Positions 8,715 through 16,908 of a DNA stretch of 54,213 nt are shown here, piece by piece; position 1 is the first letter of the stretch; each line of letters begins with the position of its first letter. The notes under the pieces were generated by a model that saw only the letters and a program-made list of their open reading frames with translations, searched no databases and was not told the origin of the DNA. The translations under genes were made by a program, and so were the position numbers. Source of the DNA: Patulibacter medicamentivorans (GTDB lineage Bacteria > Actinomycetota > Thermoleophilia > Solirubrobacterales > Solirubrobacteraceae); the NCBI RefSeq assembly GCF_000240225.1, contig NZ_AGUD01000299.1, positions 1-54,213 of the forward strand. Reading direction: 5' to 3'.

Positions 8715-9433
8715 CCACACGCGCCGCCATCGTCACCGGGGCCAGCAGCGGCATCGGCCTCGCGACCGCGCGGATGCTCGGCGAGGAGGGCTACTCGCTG
8801 ACGCTCGCCGCTCGCCGGGCAGACAAGCTCGAAGCCGCCGCCGACGAGCTGCGCGAGGCCGGGTTCGCCGTCCACCACGTCGCGGCGCCGCTGCAGGAGG
8901 AGGACGCGGTCAAGCGGGTGGTGGCCGAGCACCGCGATCGCTACGGCCGGCTCGACGTGCTCGTCAACAACGCCGGGATCGGGATCGGGGCGTCGGTCGC
9001 CGAGATCGAGACCAAGAAGCTCGACCTGCAGCTGGACCTCAACCTGCGCTCGATCATCCTCTTCTACCGCGAGGCGGTCGGGCTGCTGCGCGAGGCGGGC
9101 AAGGAGCACTCGAGCGCGCTGGTCGTCAACACCGCCTCGATCGCCGGCAAGTACGGCCAGGCGTGGATGTCGGTCTACGCGGCGACGAAGGGCGCCGTCG
9201 TCAACTGGACCGAGTCGATGCACAAGGAACTGGCCCAGGAGGGGATCAAGAGCACCGCGCTCTGCCCGGGCTTCGTCGACACGCCGATGACGGACTTCGT
9301 GAAGGGCACGGTTGCCGCGGAGGAGATGATCACCCCGCAGGACATCGCCGAGTCGGTCCGGTTCCTGCTGCGGGTCTCGCCGGCCTGCTGCGTGCCCGAG
9401 ATCCAGTTCGTGCGGCCCGGCGACGCGATGTAG
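8711..9433 (+). CDS. Short-chain dehydrogenase/reductase (SDR)
   Basis: A classical NAD(P)-dependent SDR of 240 residues. The Rossmann motif TGASSGIG is at residues 9-16, NNAG near 88, and the catalytic Ser (NTAS) and Tyr-Lys pair (YAATK) follow near 140 and 156. The basic AARRADK after strand 2 suggests NADP preference. It overlaps tetR by 4 nt, so the pair is one operon, divergent from the MBL hydrolase and next to an Old Yellow Enzyme; together these could form a small inducible catabolic or detoxification unit. The substrate is not identifiable. The stop is followed by about 70 nt without a gene. Confidence 0.92.
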   Translation: MTTRAAIVTGASSGIGLATARMLGEEGYSLTLAARRADKLEAAADELREAGFAVHHVAAPLQEEDAVKRVVAEHRDRYGRLDVLVNNAGIGIGASVAEIETKKLDLQLDLNLRSIILFYREAVGLLREAGKEHSSALVVNTASIAGKYGQAWMSVYAATKGAVVNWTESMHKELAQEGIKSTALCPGFVDTPMTDFVKGTVAAEEMITPQDIAESVRFLLRVSPACCVPEIQFVRPGDAM

Positions 9434-9504
9434 CGGGTCGGCTGGCCCGTCCGTGGGGCGTGCCGGCGCGGGCCCCACGGGCCGACGCGCGGATCCGGCT
9501 TCGG

Positions 9505-10230
9505 TCAGCCGCGGGCGCGGCGGGTGCGCATCCGCAGCTGTCGCAGCGCCGCGCGCGCCGGGCCGACGGTCGCGTCGGTCCGGTAGGCGACCAGGTGCGA
9601 GCGCTCGTAGTGCAGCTCGTGGCGGACCAGCCCGGGGGCGGCGCGGGCCAGCAGCCGCCGCAGCGGCATCGGCTGGTGCAGCTCGAGGTCGTCGCCGTCG
9701 GTGTCGAGCAGGTTGGCGACGACCAGCCCGCCGAGGCCCTCCATCCGTGCCAGCACGGCCTCGGGGTCGCTGGCGTGCTCGACGACGTCGAAGGCGTAGA
9801 CCGCGTCGAAGCGCTCCAGCGGCGGCAACGCGTCGAGGTCGAGGATCGGCGCCCGCAGGCCGCGATGCTCCAGCCGCCACGCCAGGTACGCCGTCGAGGG
9901 GTTGGCGAAGTCGGCGAACGTGACGTCGTAGCCGTCCTCCAGCAGCGACAGCCCGTCGGCCCCGATCCCGCAGCCGAAGTCGAGCAGCCGCGCGCCCGGC
10001 GGGACCAGCTCGCGGAGGGTCGCGTGGTAGGGCGCCTTGGCCCCCGACATCGCGAACGCGGTCAGGTCGTAGAGGTAGCTCTCCGACGTCCGGTAGAAGC
10101 GCTCGGCGTCGGCCACCGAGCGCCACTCGTCGCGGACGCCGGCGTCGTGGTTCTGGAGCCGGTCGAGGTCGAAGCGCGGGCCGAGATAGGCCTGCAGCTC
10201 GGCGAGGTCGCGCTCGGGATCCAGGGCCAC
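9505..10230 (-). CDS. Class I SAM-dependent methyltransferase
   Basis: A 241-residue methyltransferase starting at GTG 10230. Motif I is LLDFGCGIGADGLSLL (~residues 84-99), then VTFADFANPS for the ribose acid, and VYAFDVVEHASDPEAVL as the post-motif helix. The N-terminal ~75 residues (FYRTSESYLYDLTAFAM) form a helical cap. It is divergent from the GT2 gene at 10290 (59-nt gap, no clear -10). The glycan-locus context suggests a sugar or lipid-carrier methylation, but this is inference. Confidence 0.85.
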   Translation of the reverse strand: MALDPERDLAELQAYLGPRFDLDRLQNHDAGVRDEWRSVADAERFYRTSESYLYDLTAFAMSGAKAPYHATLRELVPPGARLLDFGCGIGADGLSLLEDGYDVTFADFANPSTAYLAWRLEHRGLRAPILDLDALPPLERFDAVYAFDVVEHASDPEAVLARMEGLGGLVVANLLDTDGDDLELHQPMPLRRLLARAAPGLVRHELHYERSHLVAYRTDATVGPARAALRQLRMRTRRARG

Positions 10231-10289
10231 GGCGGCATGCTCGCAGCCGCGGCCGGGCGACGTCCTGCGGGTGGTGGAACACTTCGCCG

Positions 10290-11228
10290 GTGCCCGAGCC
10301 CGAGATCAGCGTCGTGATGCCGACGGGCGGCCGGCGCGACCTTCGCGGGCCGCTCGACGCGGTCGAGCGGGCGCTGGTCGGGCAGCGGGGCGAGTTGGTC
10401 GTGGCGATCGACGCCGGGGCCGCCGAGGACGCCGCCGCCGCGATCGCCGGCGACGTCGCGGCGCGCGGCCACCGCAGCGTCCGGGCGGCGGTTCCCGGGG
10501 CCTCGGCGACGCGCAACGCCGGCTGGCGCGCCACCGCGGCGCCGGTCGTCCTGTTCGTCGACGACGACGTGCGGCTGGATCCGACCGCGATCGCCGCCCA
10601 CGCCGCCGCCCACCGCGAGGGCGATCGGACGCTGGCCACGATCGGCCGGCTGCGGTGGCCGCCGTGGCGGCGGACGACGCCGTTCGAGCTGTGGGTCGAG
10701 GACGCGCTCCAGTTCGGCTTCCACGAGATCCCGGCCGACGGCCGGACCCGCTGGTGGCACCTCTTCACCTGCGACTGCGCGGTCCGCCGCGAGCCGCTCG
10801 AGGCGATCGGCGGCCTCGACGAGCTGCGGTTCCCGTTCGGCTACGAGGACCTCGACCTGGGCTTGCGGCTGGATCGCGAGGTCGGCGGCCTGGCCGTCCG
10901 CCTGCTGGCCGACGGCGGCGCGATCCACGACACGCGGATGACGCTGGGGGAGTGGCGGCAGCGGATCCGCCGGATCGCCCGCGCCGAGCGCTCCTGGCAG
11001 GCCGCCCACCCCGACGTGGCGACCGTGCTGGGGCCGCGGTTCGAGCGCGTGGGCCGCGACCAGACGCCGCGCTCTGGTCCGTTGGCCGGCCGGCTGGCCC
11101 GGTGGCTGCCGGAGGCCACGCCGGGGATCGGGCCGTGGCTGCACGAGCGGGCGCGGGTCTGGTGGGAGCACGACCTGGCCGCGCGCTTCCGGGAGGAGTG
11201 GGCGCGGTTGGAGGGGGACGGCGGGTAG
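10290..11228 (+). CDS. Glycosyltransferase family 2
   Basis: A 312-residue GT-A glycosyltransferase starting at GTG 10290. It has PEISVVMPTGGRRDLRGPL at the N-terminus, the donor-site acid cluster VLFVDDDVRLDP (residues ~90-101) and FGYEDLDLGLRLDREVGG as the acceptor-side ED motif. A Trp-rich C-terminal stretch (~70 residues) may touch the membrane. It is divergent from the methyltransferase at 10230. Donor and acceptor unknown. Confidence 0.87.
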   Translation: MPEPEISVVMPTGGRRDLRGPLDAVERALVGQRGELVVAIDAGAAEDAAAAIAGDVAARGHRSVRAAVPGASATRNAGWRATAAPVVLFVDDDVRLDPTAIAAHAAAHREGDRTLATIGRLRWPPWRRTTPFELWVEDALQFGFHEIPADGRTRWWHLFTCDCAVRREPLEAIGGLDELRFPFGYEDLDLGLRLDREVGGLAVRLLADGGAIHDTRMTLGEWRQRIRRIARAERSWQAAHPDVATVLGPRFERVGRDQTPRSGPLAGRLARWLPEATPGIGPWLHERARVWWEHDLAARFREEWARLEGDGG

Positions 11229-11287
11229 CGGTCGTCCGAGTCCGTGGGCGGGGTGTTGGGCCCGCGTAGTCGCGGTCGGTTGGGCGT

Positions 11288-11353
11288 GGTGGCGTCATTT
11301 CGCCCCGGGCCGGTCGAGGTGGCGTCAGCCGTCCGCGCTCGGCAGGGCGAAAT
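11288..11353. repeat. Repeated and inverted motifs in a 335-nt gene-free stretch
   Basis: Between the GT2 stop (11228) and the acyltransferase stop (11564) the sequence holds no convincing gene. GGTGGCGTCA occurs twice in direct orientation (11288-11297, 11316-11325), and ATTTCGCCC (11298-11306) pairs with GGGCGAAAT (11345-11353). The same GGTGGCGTCATT occurs on the minus strand at 33769-33780. It may be part of a convergent-gene terminator region or a dispersed repeat. Confidence 0.35.
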
Positions 11354-11563
11354 CCCCCCACTGGCAGGTGACCCGAACGGGCGGGTGGCCCGCCGTCCAC
11401 TCGCTCCTCGATGACGGGCTGGAGTGCCGTGCCGGTCAGCCGAGCGATCAGCGCTCGCCGACCGCCGACGAGAGGCGGCAGACACCCCGATGCCACCAGC
11501 CCGCCGAGCCGCGACCGGTGACCAACCCGCCGATCACCGTTGGCGCGGAACGGCGCAGCGCCC

Positions 11564-12208
11564 CTACGCTTCCCCCGAGACCCCAGCGCCAGCCGAGGCC
11601 CCGGCGTCCGTCGTCGCGCCGGGCTCGCCGATCCGGCGCAGGACCCGCGCCGGGATCCCGCCGGCCATCACGTTCGCCGGCAGGTCGCGGTTGACGACCG
11701 AGTTGGCGGCGACGATCGTGCCCTCGCCGATCGAGGCGGTGATCGTGCACTTGTTGTTGGCGCCGGCGCCCTCGCCGATCACGATCGGCCGGAAGACGAA
11801 CGGCTGCTCGTACCAGCGCTTGTCGGGGTCGTCCCAGCCGTGGCGCCCGTCGTAGATCGTCGTTCCCTGGGCCAGGCCGACGCCGTCGCCGATCTCCAGC
11901 CGGGTCGTGATCTGGACCAGCGCGGTGTTGGTGAAGATCACGCGCTTGCCGATCACGACCTCGGCCTCGGGGCCCAGCTCGATCGTCGTCCCGCGCCGGA
12001 ACTCGGCGTAGGGGCCGACGACGAGCCGGCCGCCGTAGGGCGCGATGAGCTGGAAGCCCGGTCCGATGTGCGCCGTCGGATCGATCTGCAGGTCGACGAT
12101 CGGGTGCCGCAGGTAGAGCCACCGCCGGCGCAGCTGCGACGCCCAGTGCGGTGCGCGCAGGTCGAGGTCGCGGGCGAGGCGCAGGTGGATCCGTCGGAGC
12201 AGGTTCAT
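11564..12208 (-). CDS. Hexapeptide-repeat (left-handed beta-helix) acyltransferase
   Basis: A 214-residue member of the LbetaH acyltransferase group (O-acetyltransferase-like). Hexapeptide turns run from about residue 40 (IDPTAHIGPGFQLIAPYGG) through EVVIGKRVIFTNTALVQITT to the classic end segment PIVIGEGAGANNKCTITASI and AANSVVNRDLPANVMAGGIPARVL. The His for acyl transfer is probably in DGRHGWDDP. The C-terminus is an Ala/Gly/Thr tail. ATG 12208 overlaps the upstream methyltransferase stop (ATGA), so the two are translationally coupled. It likely O-acetylates a sugar of the surface polymer. Confidence 0.88.
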   Translation of the reverse strand: MNLLRRIHLRLARDLDLRAPHWASQLRRRWLYLRHPIVDLQIDPTAHIGPGFQLIAPYGGRLVVGPYAEFRRGTTIELGPEAEVVIGKRVIFTNTALVQITTRLEIGDGVGLAQGTTIYDGRHGWDDPDKRWYEQPFVFRPIVIGEGAGANNKCTITASIGEGTIVAANSVVNRDLPANVMAGGIPARVLRRIGEPGATTDAGASAGAGVSGEA

Positions 12209-12999
12209 GTCGGGCGTCGGGCGGTCGCGAGCAGGTTGCCTCGGGTCAGCGGGTGCAGCGGCCGCAGCCGGTCGGCCCACGCGAGCAGGCGCCGGGCCTT
12301 CGCCGACGGCACGAACCCGAACCAGTGGAGGTCGCCGTGGCGGACCTGGACGTCGTCGAAGCCGGCCGCGGTCAGGGCCGCGCGCAGCTCCCTGGCCGAC
12401 AACTCGCCGACGTGCATCTGGTGCTCGATCGGCTTGCGGGGGTCGAGCGGCCACCGGCGCCCGCGGGGCCACAGCGCCCGGACGGCCCGGTAGGTGCGGT
12501 CGTAGACCAGGCGGTTGGGCATCGTGTGGACCAGGAGCGTCCCGCCCGGTCGCAGGACCCTGCGGGCCTCGACCAGGGCCTGGGCCAGCTCTGGCCCGGT
12601 CAGGTGCTCGACGACGTCGAGCATCGTCGCGTGGTCGGCCAGCGCGTCCGCGAGCGGCACGTCGCGAACGTCGGCCTGGTGGAACTCGACCCGTTCGGCG
12701 ACGCCGTGGGCGGTCGCCGTGTCGTGGGCCAGCCGGATCGCGTCCGGCGAGTACTCGACGCCGATCGCCTGGCGGGCGCCGGCCAGCAGCGCGGCCACGA
12801 CCAGCTCGCCGCGGCCGCTGCCGAGGTCGACCAGCGTCGTCTCGGGACCGACGCCCAGCGTCTGGACGACCCAGGCGTAGATGCCGTCGACGGCGCGCCG
12901 CTCGTCCCAGGCGACCGCGTCGCCGCAGGCCTCGCGGAAGTACTCCTCGTCGTAGGCGGACGCGGGGACGCGGGGCGGGGTGAGCTTGGCGGGAGGCAT
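12205..12999 (-). CDS. Class I SAM-dependent methyltransferase
   Basis: A 264-residue methyltransferase. Motif I LVDLGSGRGELVVAALL is at residues ~57-73, IGVEYSPDAIRLA supplies the ribose acid, and MLDVVEHLTGPELAQAL and VLRPGGTLLVHTMPN complete the fold. The long C-terminal part (PRKPIEHQMHVGELSARELR) resembles methyltransferases in glycan clusters. It is flanked on the same strand by a flippase (3-nt gap upstream) and an acyltransferase (4-nt overlap downstream), so flippase-methyltransferase-acyltransferase form one operon. Confidence 0.86.
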   Translation of the reverse strand: MPPAKLTPPRVPASAYDEEYFREACGDAVAWDERRAVDGIYAWVVQTLGVGPETTLVDLGSGRGELVVAALLAGARQAIGVEYSPDAIRLAHDTATAHGVAERVEFHQADVRDVPLADALADHATMLDVVEHLTGPELAQALVEARRVLRPGGTLLVHTMPNRLVYDRTYRAVRALWPRGRRWPLDPRKPIEHQMHVGELSARELRAALTAAGFDDVQVRHGDLHWFGFVPSAKARRLLAWADRLRPLHPLTRGNLLATARRPT

Positions 13000-13002
13000 C
13001 GT

Positions 13003-14475
13003 CTAGGCGGTGAGGCCGCGACCCAGCAGGTACCGGGCGGCCTCCTTCGCGAGCCGGCGCTCGAAGAGCCCGACGGACGCGAGGACGATAGCGCCAAAGA
13101 CCCCGATGCGGACCCCGACGGGCAGGGGGTAGCAGGCCAGCGCGGCGGCGCTCGCGAGCACCGTCGGGGCCAGGGCGCGGCCGGCATGGCGGGCCATCGA
13201 GAGCCCCGGGAACAGCCGCCGCGCGAGCACGGCGCGGGTCAGCAGGCCGATCAGCGCGGTCAGGGCCAGCGCGATCCCGTAGCCGTCGACCCCCTGCCAG
13301 GCGAGCAGCGGGACCGTGAGCGCCACGAACCCGCCCAGGTGGACCGCGGCCAGCGCCAGCAGCGAGCGGGCGTGGCCGCGCACGAGCAGGAACTGCCAGA
13401 GGTTGGTGCCGACGTGGCCGATCACGATCGCGATCCCGAACCAGCGCAGGACCGGGATCATCGGCTCCCACCGCTCGCCGAGGATCACGTGCACGAGCGT
13501 GGTCGGGAACAGCGCGCAGGCGGCGCCGACCGGGCCGGCCCACAGCAGCGACATCTGGTTCGCCTTGCCGAAGGCCTCGACCAGCAGCCCGCGGTCCTCG
13601 CGGCGGGCGCTGATCGCGGGCATCACCGCGTCGGCGATCGCCGCGTCGAGCCGCTGGGCGGCGAGCGCGACCGTCGATGCGAGCGTGATCGCGCCGACCG
13701 CCGCGGTCCCGACCAGCAGCTCGGCGGCGATCACCGATCCGAGCAGCACGACCGCGGCCGAGCCGGTCGCGGCGGCGACCGGGGCGGAGACCTTGAGCCG
13801 CGACCGCAGCCGCTCGACGTCGCGGATCGGCCGCAGCGGGAACGGGCAGGCGCGGACCGCCAGCGCGGCGGTCGCCCAGGCCCCGACGAGGCCGCCGATC
13901 ACCAGCGACCATGCCCCGAGCCCGGCGACGGCCAGGGCGACGGTGATCGCCGTTCCCAGCAGCGGCTCGATCGTCTGCATCAGCCGCAGGCGACCGAACT
14001 GCAGCGACCGGATCAGCGGCCACATGCCCGCCTGCAGGACCATCGCCGGTGCGGCGAGGGTCGAGGCGAGCACCAGCCACAGCATCTCCACGTCGCCGTA
14101 GACCACGGCCATCACCGGCGCGGCCAGCACGATCAGCCCGGTCAGGATCGCGTTGACCCCGAGCTCGAGCGTGAAGCCGGCCCGGAAGCTCCGCTCCTCG
14201 TCCTCGTCCTGGTCGGCCAGGTAGGCCTCGAGGATCCCGACCTGCTTGAGGACCCCGGCGGCCCCGATGATCGCCAGCACGCCGCCCCAGAGCCCGTACT
14301 CCTCGGGCGCCACCAGCGCGGCCACGAGCACCCCGCGCAGCAGCTGCACGACCGTCGCGAAGGCCTGGAAGGCGGCGTTCCAGGCGATCCCGCGCGTCAT
14401 CGCGACCCGCATCGAGCGGGGGACGGGCAGGGCGGCGCGGCGCCGCGGCCGCTCGGATGGGACGGGATCGGTCAT
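13003..14475 (-). CDS. Polysaccharide flippase (MOP/Wzx-like), paralog of 3395-4924
   Basis: A 490-residue multi-pass membrane protein expected to move lipid-linked glycan units across the membrane. It shares with the first flippase the segments VAPEEYGLWGGVL, QFGRLRLMQTIEPLLGT, GLGAWSLV, AAQRLDAAIADAVMPA, EAFGKANQM and GHVGTNLWQFLLVRGHAR. ATG 14475 is chosen over an ATG 30 nt upstream because the minus-strand TAGACT at 14490-14495 would lie between them, leaving a short leader of roughly 7 nt. It is the first gene of an operon with a methyltransferase and an acyltransferase. Confidence 0.87.
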   Translation of the reverse strand: MTDPVPSERPRRRAALPVPRSMRVAMTRGIAWNAAFQAFATVVQLLRGVLVAALVAPEEYGLWGGVLAIIGAAGVLKQVGILEAYLADQDEDEERSFRAGFTLELGVNAILTGLIVLAAPVMAVVYGDVEMLWLVLASTLAAPAMVLQAGMWPLIRSLQFGRLRLMQTIEPLLGTAITVALAVAGLGAWSLVIGGLVGAWATAALAVRACPFPLRPIRDVERLRSRLKVSAPVAAATGSAAVVLLGSVIAAELLVGTAAVGAITLASTVALAAQRLDAAIADAVMPAISARREDRGLLVEAFGKANQMSLLWAGPVGAACALFPTTLVHVILGERWEPMIPVLRWFGIAIVIGHVGTNLWQFLLVRGHARSLLALAAVHLGGFVALTVPLLAWQGVDGYGIALALTALIGLLTRAVLARRLFPGLSMARHAGRALAPTVLASAAALACYPLPVGVRIGVFGAIVLASVGLFERRLAKEAARYLLGRGLTA

Positions 14476-14489
14476 CGACGAGCAGCGCG

Positions 14490-14495
14490 AGTCTA
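14490..14495 (-). promoter_or_regulatory. -10 box (TAGACT) of the second flippase operon
   Basis: Minus-strand TAGACT ending 14 nt before ATG 14475. It decides between the two in-frame ATGs of the flippase. Confidence 0.45.
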
Positions 14496-14551
14496 GGCCG
14501 GCCACGTCCGCGGGGCCCGGCGGTCGCGGCCGACCCAGCCCGTTCGCCGAC

Positions 14552-15262
14552 TCAGCCCGCTCGCCGTCCGCGCAGGACGTGCTGGAAGGTCACCAGCGAC
14601 CGCAGCCGCCGGGGGACGACCCCGGGCAGCCGCGGATCGACGCGCGTGGACCGGAACGGCCGCAGCTTCATCACGCGGTGGACGTCGGCGTCGAGGTCGG
14701 CGACCGGCACTCCGGCGTCGGCGAGCAGCTCGACGGCGTTGAGGAAGCTGAACCAGCGCAGGTGGGTGCGGTCGAAGATCCCCATCTCGTGGCGCGGCCA
14801 GCGGTCGTGGCGCAGCAGCGACCAGTGGGTCTGCCAGTAGCCGACGTTCGGCAGCGAGACGACGGCGACGCCGCCCGGCCGCAGCAGCGCGGCGGCCGAG
14901 GAGAGGACCTGCTCGGGGTCGCGGACGTGCTCGAGGACGTCGGCGCAGACCACGCAGTCGAAGCCGTCCCCGACCAGCGCCCGGGCCGCGTCGGCGTCGG
15001 CGAAGGCGGCCTCGAGGTCGGCGACCTCGACCCGGTCGAGGCGCGTGGCGGCTCGCTCGGCGTAGACCGGATCGACCTCGACCCCGATCACCTCGACGGG
15101 CCCGCGGGCCTTCAGGCCGGCGCCGAGCGCCCCCGACGAGCAGCCCAGGTCGAGGACCCGCCCGACGTCCGCGGGCACCATCGCCTGGACGTCCGGACGA
15201 GGGTTCTCGTAGGCGAAGCGCCGCAGCTCGTGGGAGACCTCGGGCTGGGGCGCTTCCGCCAT
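14552..15262 (-). CDS. Class I SAM-dependent methyltransferase
   Basis: A 236-residue Methyltransf_23-like enzyme. Motif I VLDLGCSSGALGAGL is at residues ~36-50, VIGVEVDPVYAERA supplies the ribose acid, FDCVVCADVLEHVRDPEQVL and LLRPGGVAVVSLPNVGYW follow, and EMGIFDRTHLRWFSF is characteristic of methyltransferases found next to glycosyltransferases. It ends 77 nt from the flippase start and begins 7 nt after the CmoB-like methyltransferase on the same strand, so those two are an operon transcribed from 16010-16015. Confidence 0.87.
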   Translation of the reverse strand: MAEAPQPEVSHELRRFAYENPRPDVQAMVPADVGRVLDLGCSSGALGAGLKARGPVEVIGVEVDPVYAERAATRLDRVEVADLEAAFADADAARALVGDGFDCVVCADVLEHVRDPEQVLSSAAALLRPGGVAVVSLPNVGYWQTHWSLLRHDRWPRHEMGIFDRTHLRWFSFLNAVELLADAGVPVADLDADVHRVMKLRPFRSTRVDPRLPGVVPRRLRSLVTFQHVLRGRRAG

Positions 15263-15269
15263 CCCGGGC

Positions 15270-16001
15270 TCAGCCGCCGTAGGTCGAGTGCAGCACGACG
15301 TGGGGGACCGTGAAGCGGTCCTTGCCGCGGCCGGCGTGCATGTCGAACTTGCCGTGCACGGTGGTCGTGTCGAAGCCGGCGGTGTAGTGCATCGCCTGCC
15401 AGGTCTTGACCGTCGGCATCCAGAACACGACCGCGGCGTCGCGGTTGGCCAGGAAGCGGGCCGAGCGCCACGGCAGCAGCGCGCCGCGCTTGTCGTACTC
15501 CTCGGCGGAGATGAAGGTCCCGCCCGGCTTGACGAGGTTGCGGATCCGCTCGAGCGCCAGCAGCTGGTCGCGGAGGTGGATCAGGACCGAGCCGCAGAAG
15601 ACGATGTCGAACTGCCCGTACTCCTCGGGCGTCGCGAAGTAGATCGACTTCACGACCCGCTGGACCTTCGACTGCTTGACCTCGTGGGCCAGGTGGAAGC
15701 CGGCGCCGCGCTGGTCGTCGCGCATCTCGCTCTCCGGCGGGCGGCGACGCGGCGGCCAGTCCAGCTGCCGCTCGTCGTCGAGGTCGAGGGCCACGACCTC
15801 GGCGCCGCGGCGCTCGAACTCGAAGGCCCAGAAGCCGTCCCAGGTTCCGACGTCGAGCACCCGCTTGCCGGTGAGGTCGTCGGGTAGGCCGTAGTGCTTG
15901 ACGTCCTCGCGGAGGTCGAACCAGCCATCCGTCACGACCCCCGGCGCGAGCTCGAGGGTGTGGTACCAGGGGCGGGAGTCAGCGGCTTGGCGGGCGTCCA
16001 T
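15270..16001 (-). CDS. CmoB-like (DUF1698-type) methyltransferase, copy 1
   Basis: A 243-residue methyltransferase with the CmoB-type entry motif WYHTLELAPGVVTDGWFDLR (residues ~12-31), then KRVLDVGTWDGFWAFEFERRG for SAM binding, FCGSVLIHLRDQLLALERI and VKPGGTFISAEEYDK. CmoB itself carboxymethylates tRNA wobble uridine, but this subfamily is common in glycan clusters and the residues for carboxy-SAM are not evident. ATG 16001 follows a TACACT box by 8 nt. It is one of four paralogs in the window (also 16905, 33903, 53045). Specific substrate unknown. Confidence 0.82.
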   Translation of the reverse strand: MDARQAADSRPWYHTLELAPGVVTDGWFDLREDVKHYGLPDDLTGKRVLDVGTWDGFWAFEFERRGAEVVALDLDDERQLDWPPRRRPPESEMRDDQRGAGFHLAHEVKQSKVQRVVKSIYFATPEEYGQFDIVFCGSVLIHLRDQLLALERIRNLVKPGGTFISAEEYDKRGALLPWRSARFLANRDAAVVFWMPTVKTWQAMHYTAGFDTTTVHGKFDMHAGRGKDRFTVPHVVLHSTYGG

Positions 16002-16009
16002 CGCGGCGG

Positions 16010-16015
16010 AGTGTA
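16010..16015 (-). promoter_or_regulatory. -10 box (TACACT) of the 16001 methyltransferase
   Basis: Minus-strand TACACT, 8 nt before ATG 16001: leaderless arrangement. It faces away from the rfbF promoter at 16124-16129 in the same 136-nt gap. Confidence 0.5.
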
Positions 16016-16123
16016 GAGCCACGTCGCGGCGTCGCAAGCTCGAAGCGCGGCGAACTAGCACTTCGGAGCGATGTGGACGCCGTACTTCAACAGATCGATG
16101 ACGACAGGGGCCGCGGCGGGCCC

Positions 16124-16129
16124 TAGACT
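16124..16129 (+). promoter_or_regulatory. -10 box (TAGACT) of the CDP-sugar operon
   Basis: TAGACT ends 8 nt before GTG 16138, making the first cistron of the six-gene operon leaderless. Confidence 0.5.
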
Positions 16130-16137
16130 CCGGCGCC

Positions 16138-16908
16138 GTGGAAGGCCAGCACACTCCCGATGACCTCCCAGTCGTCGTCCTCTGCGGCGGACGGGGCACC
16201 CGTCTAGGGGCGGGTCAGACCCTGCCCAAGCCGCTGGTCGACGTCGGCGGGCGGCCGATCGTCCAACACGTCGTGTCGATCTACGCCGCCCAGGGGCAGC
16301 GCCGGTTCCTGCTCGCCGCGGGCTACAAGGCGGACCTCCTGAGCGAGGCGGTGGCCGCGATCCGGTGGCCGGAGGGGGTCGAGGTCCGGTGCATCGACAC
16401 CGGCGTCGACACCGAGACCGGCGGCCGCGTCTACCGGCTCCGCGACCAGCTCGCGGGCGAGCCGTTCCACCTGACCTACGCCGACGGGGTCGCCGACATC
16501 GACCTCACCGAGCTCGACGCGCGCCATCGGGGCGGCGGCCGCTCGGCGACCGTCACCGTCGTCCGGCCCGAGCTGCAGTTCGGCGTCGTCGACATCGCCG
16601 ACGACGGCGCGATCACCGGATTTCGCGAGAAGCCGCGCTCGACGCACTGGATCAACGGCGGCTTCATGCGCTTCGAGCCCGACGTCTTCGACGTCCTCGA
16701 CGAGGACTGCGTCCTCGAGCGCGAGCCGCTGGAGCGCCTCGCCGCCGCGGGCCGCCTGCACAGCCACCATCACGAGGGGTTCTGGGCCTGCATGGACACC
16801 TACAAGGACGCGCGCCGGCTCAACGAGCTGTGGGACGCCGGCGTCGCGCCCTGGGGCGACCGTCAGCTGCTGGTGACGCTCGGCCTCGACGCCGGGGTGT
16901 CGCGATGA
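16138..16908 (+). CDS. rfbF: Glucose-1-phosphate cytidylyltransferase-like nucleotidyltransferase
   Basis: Forms CDP-glucose from CTP and glucose-1-phosphate, the entry step of CDP-6-deoxysugar synthesis. In 256 residues it has VVVLCGGRGTRLG (nucleotide loop, with an unusual Cys in place of the common Ala), LPKPLVDVGGRPIVQH, then DTGVDTETGGRVYRLRD and HLTYADGVADIDL, features specific to the RfbF group rather than to RmlA, and FREKPRSTHWINGGFMRFEP and HHEGFWACMDTYKD. The CDP-glucose 4,6-dehydratase-like gene three cistrons downstream supports the assignment. It is somewhat divergent in the N-terminal loop, so another NTP is possible. Confidence 0.82.
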   Translation: MEGQHTPDDLPVVVLCGGRGTRLGAGQTLPKPLVDVGGRPIVQHVVSIYAAQGQRRFLLAAGYKADLLSEAVAAIRWPEGVEVRCIDTGVDTETGGRVYRLRDQLAGEPFHLTYADGVADIDLTELDARHRGGGRSATVTVVRPELQFGVVDIADDGAITGFREKPRSTHWINGGFMRFEPDVFDVLDEDCVLEREPLERLAAAGRLHSHHHEGFWACMDTYKDARRLNELWDAGVAPWGDRQLLVTLGLDAGVSR

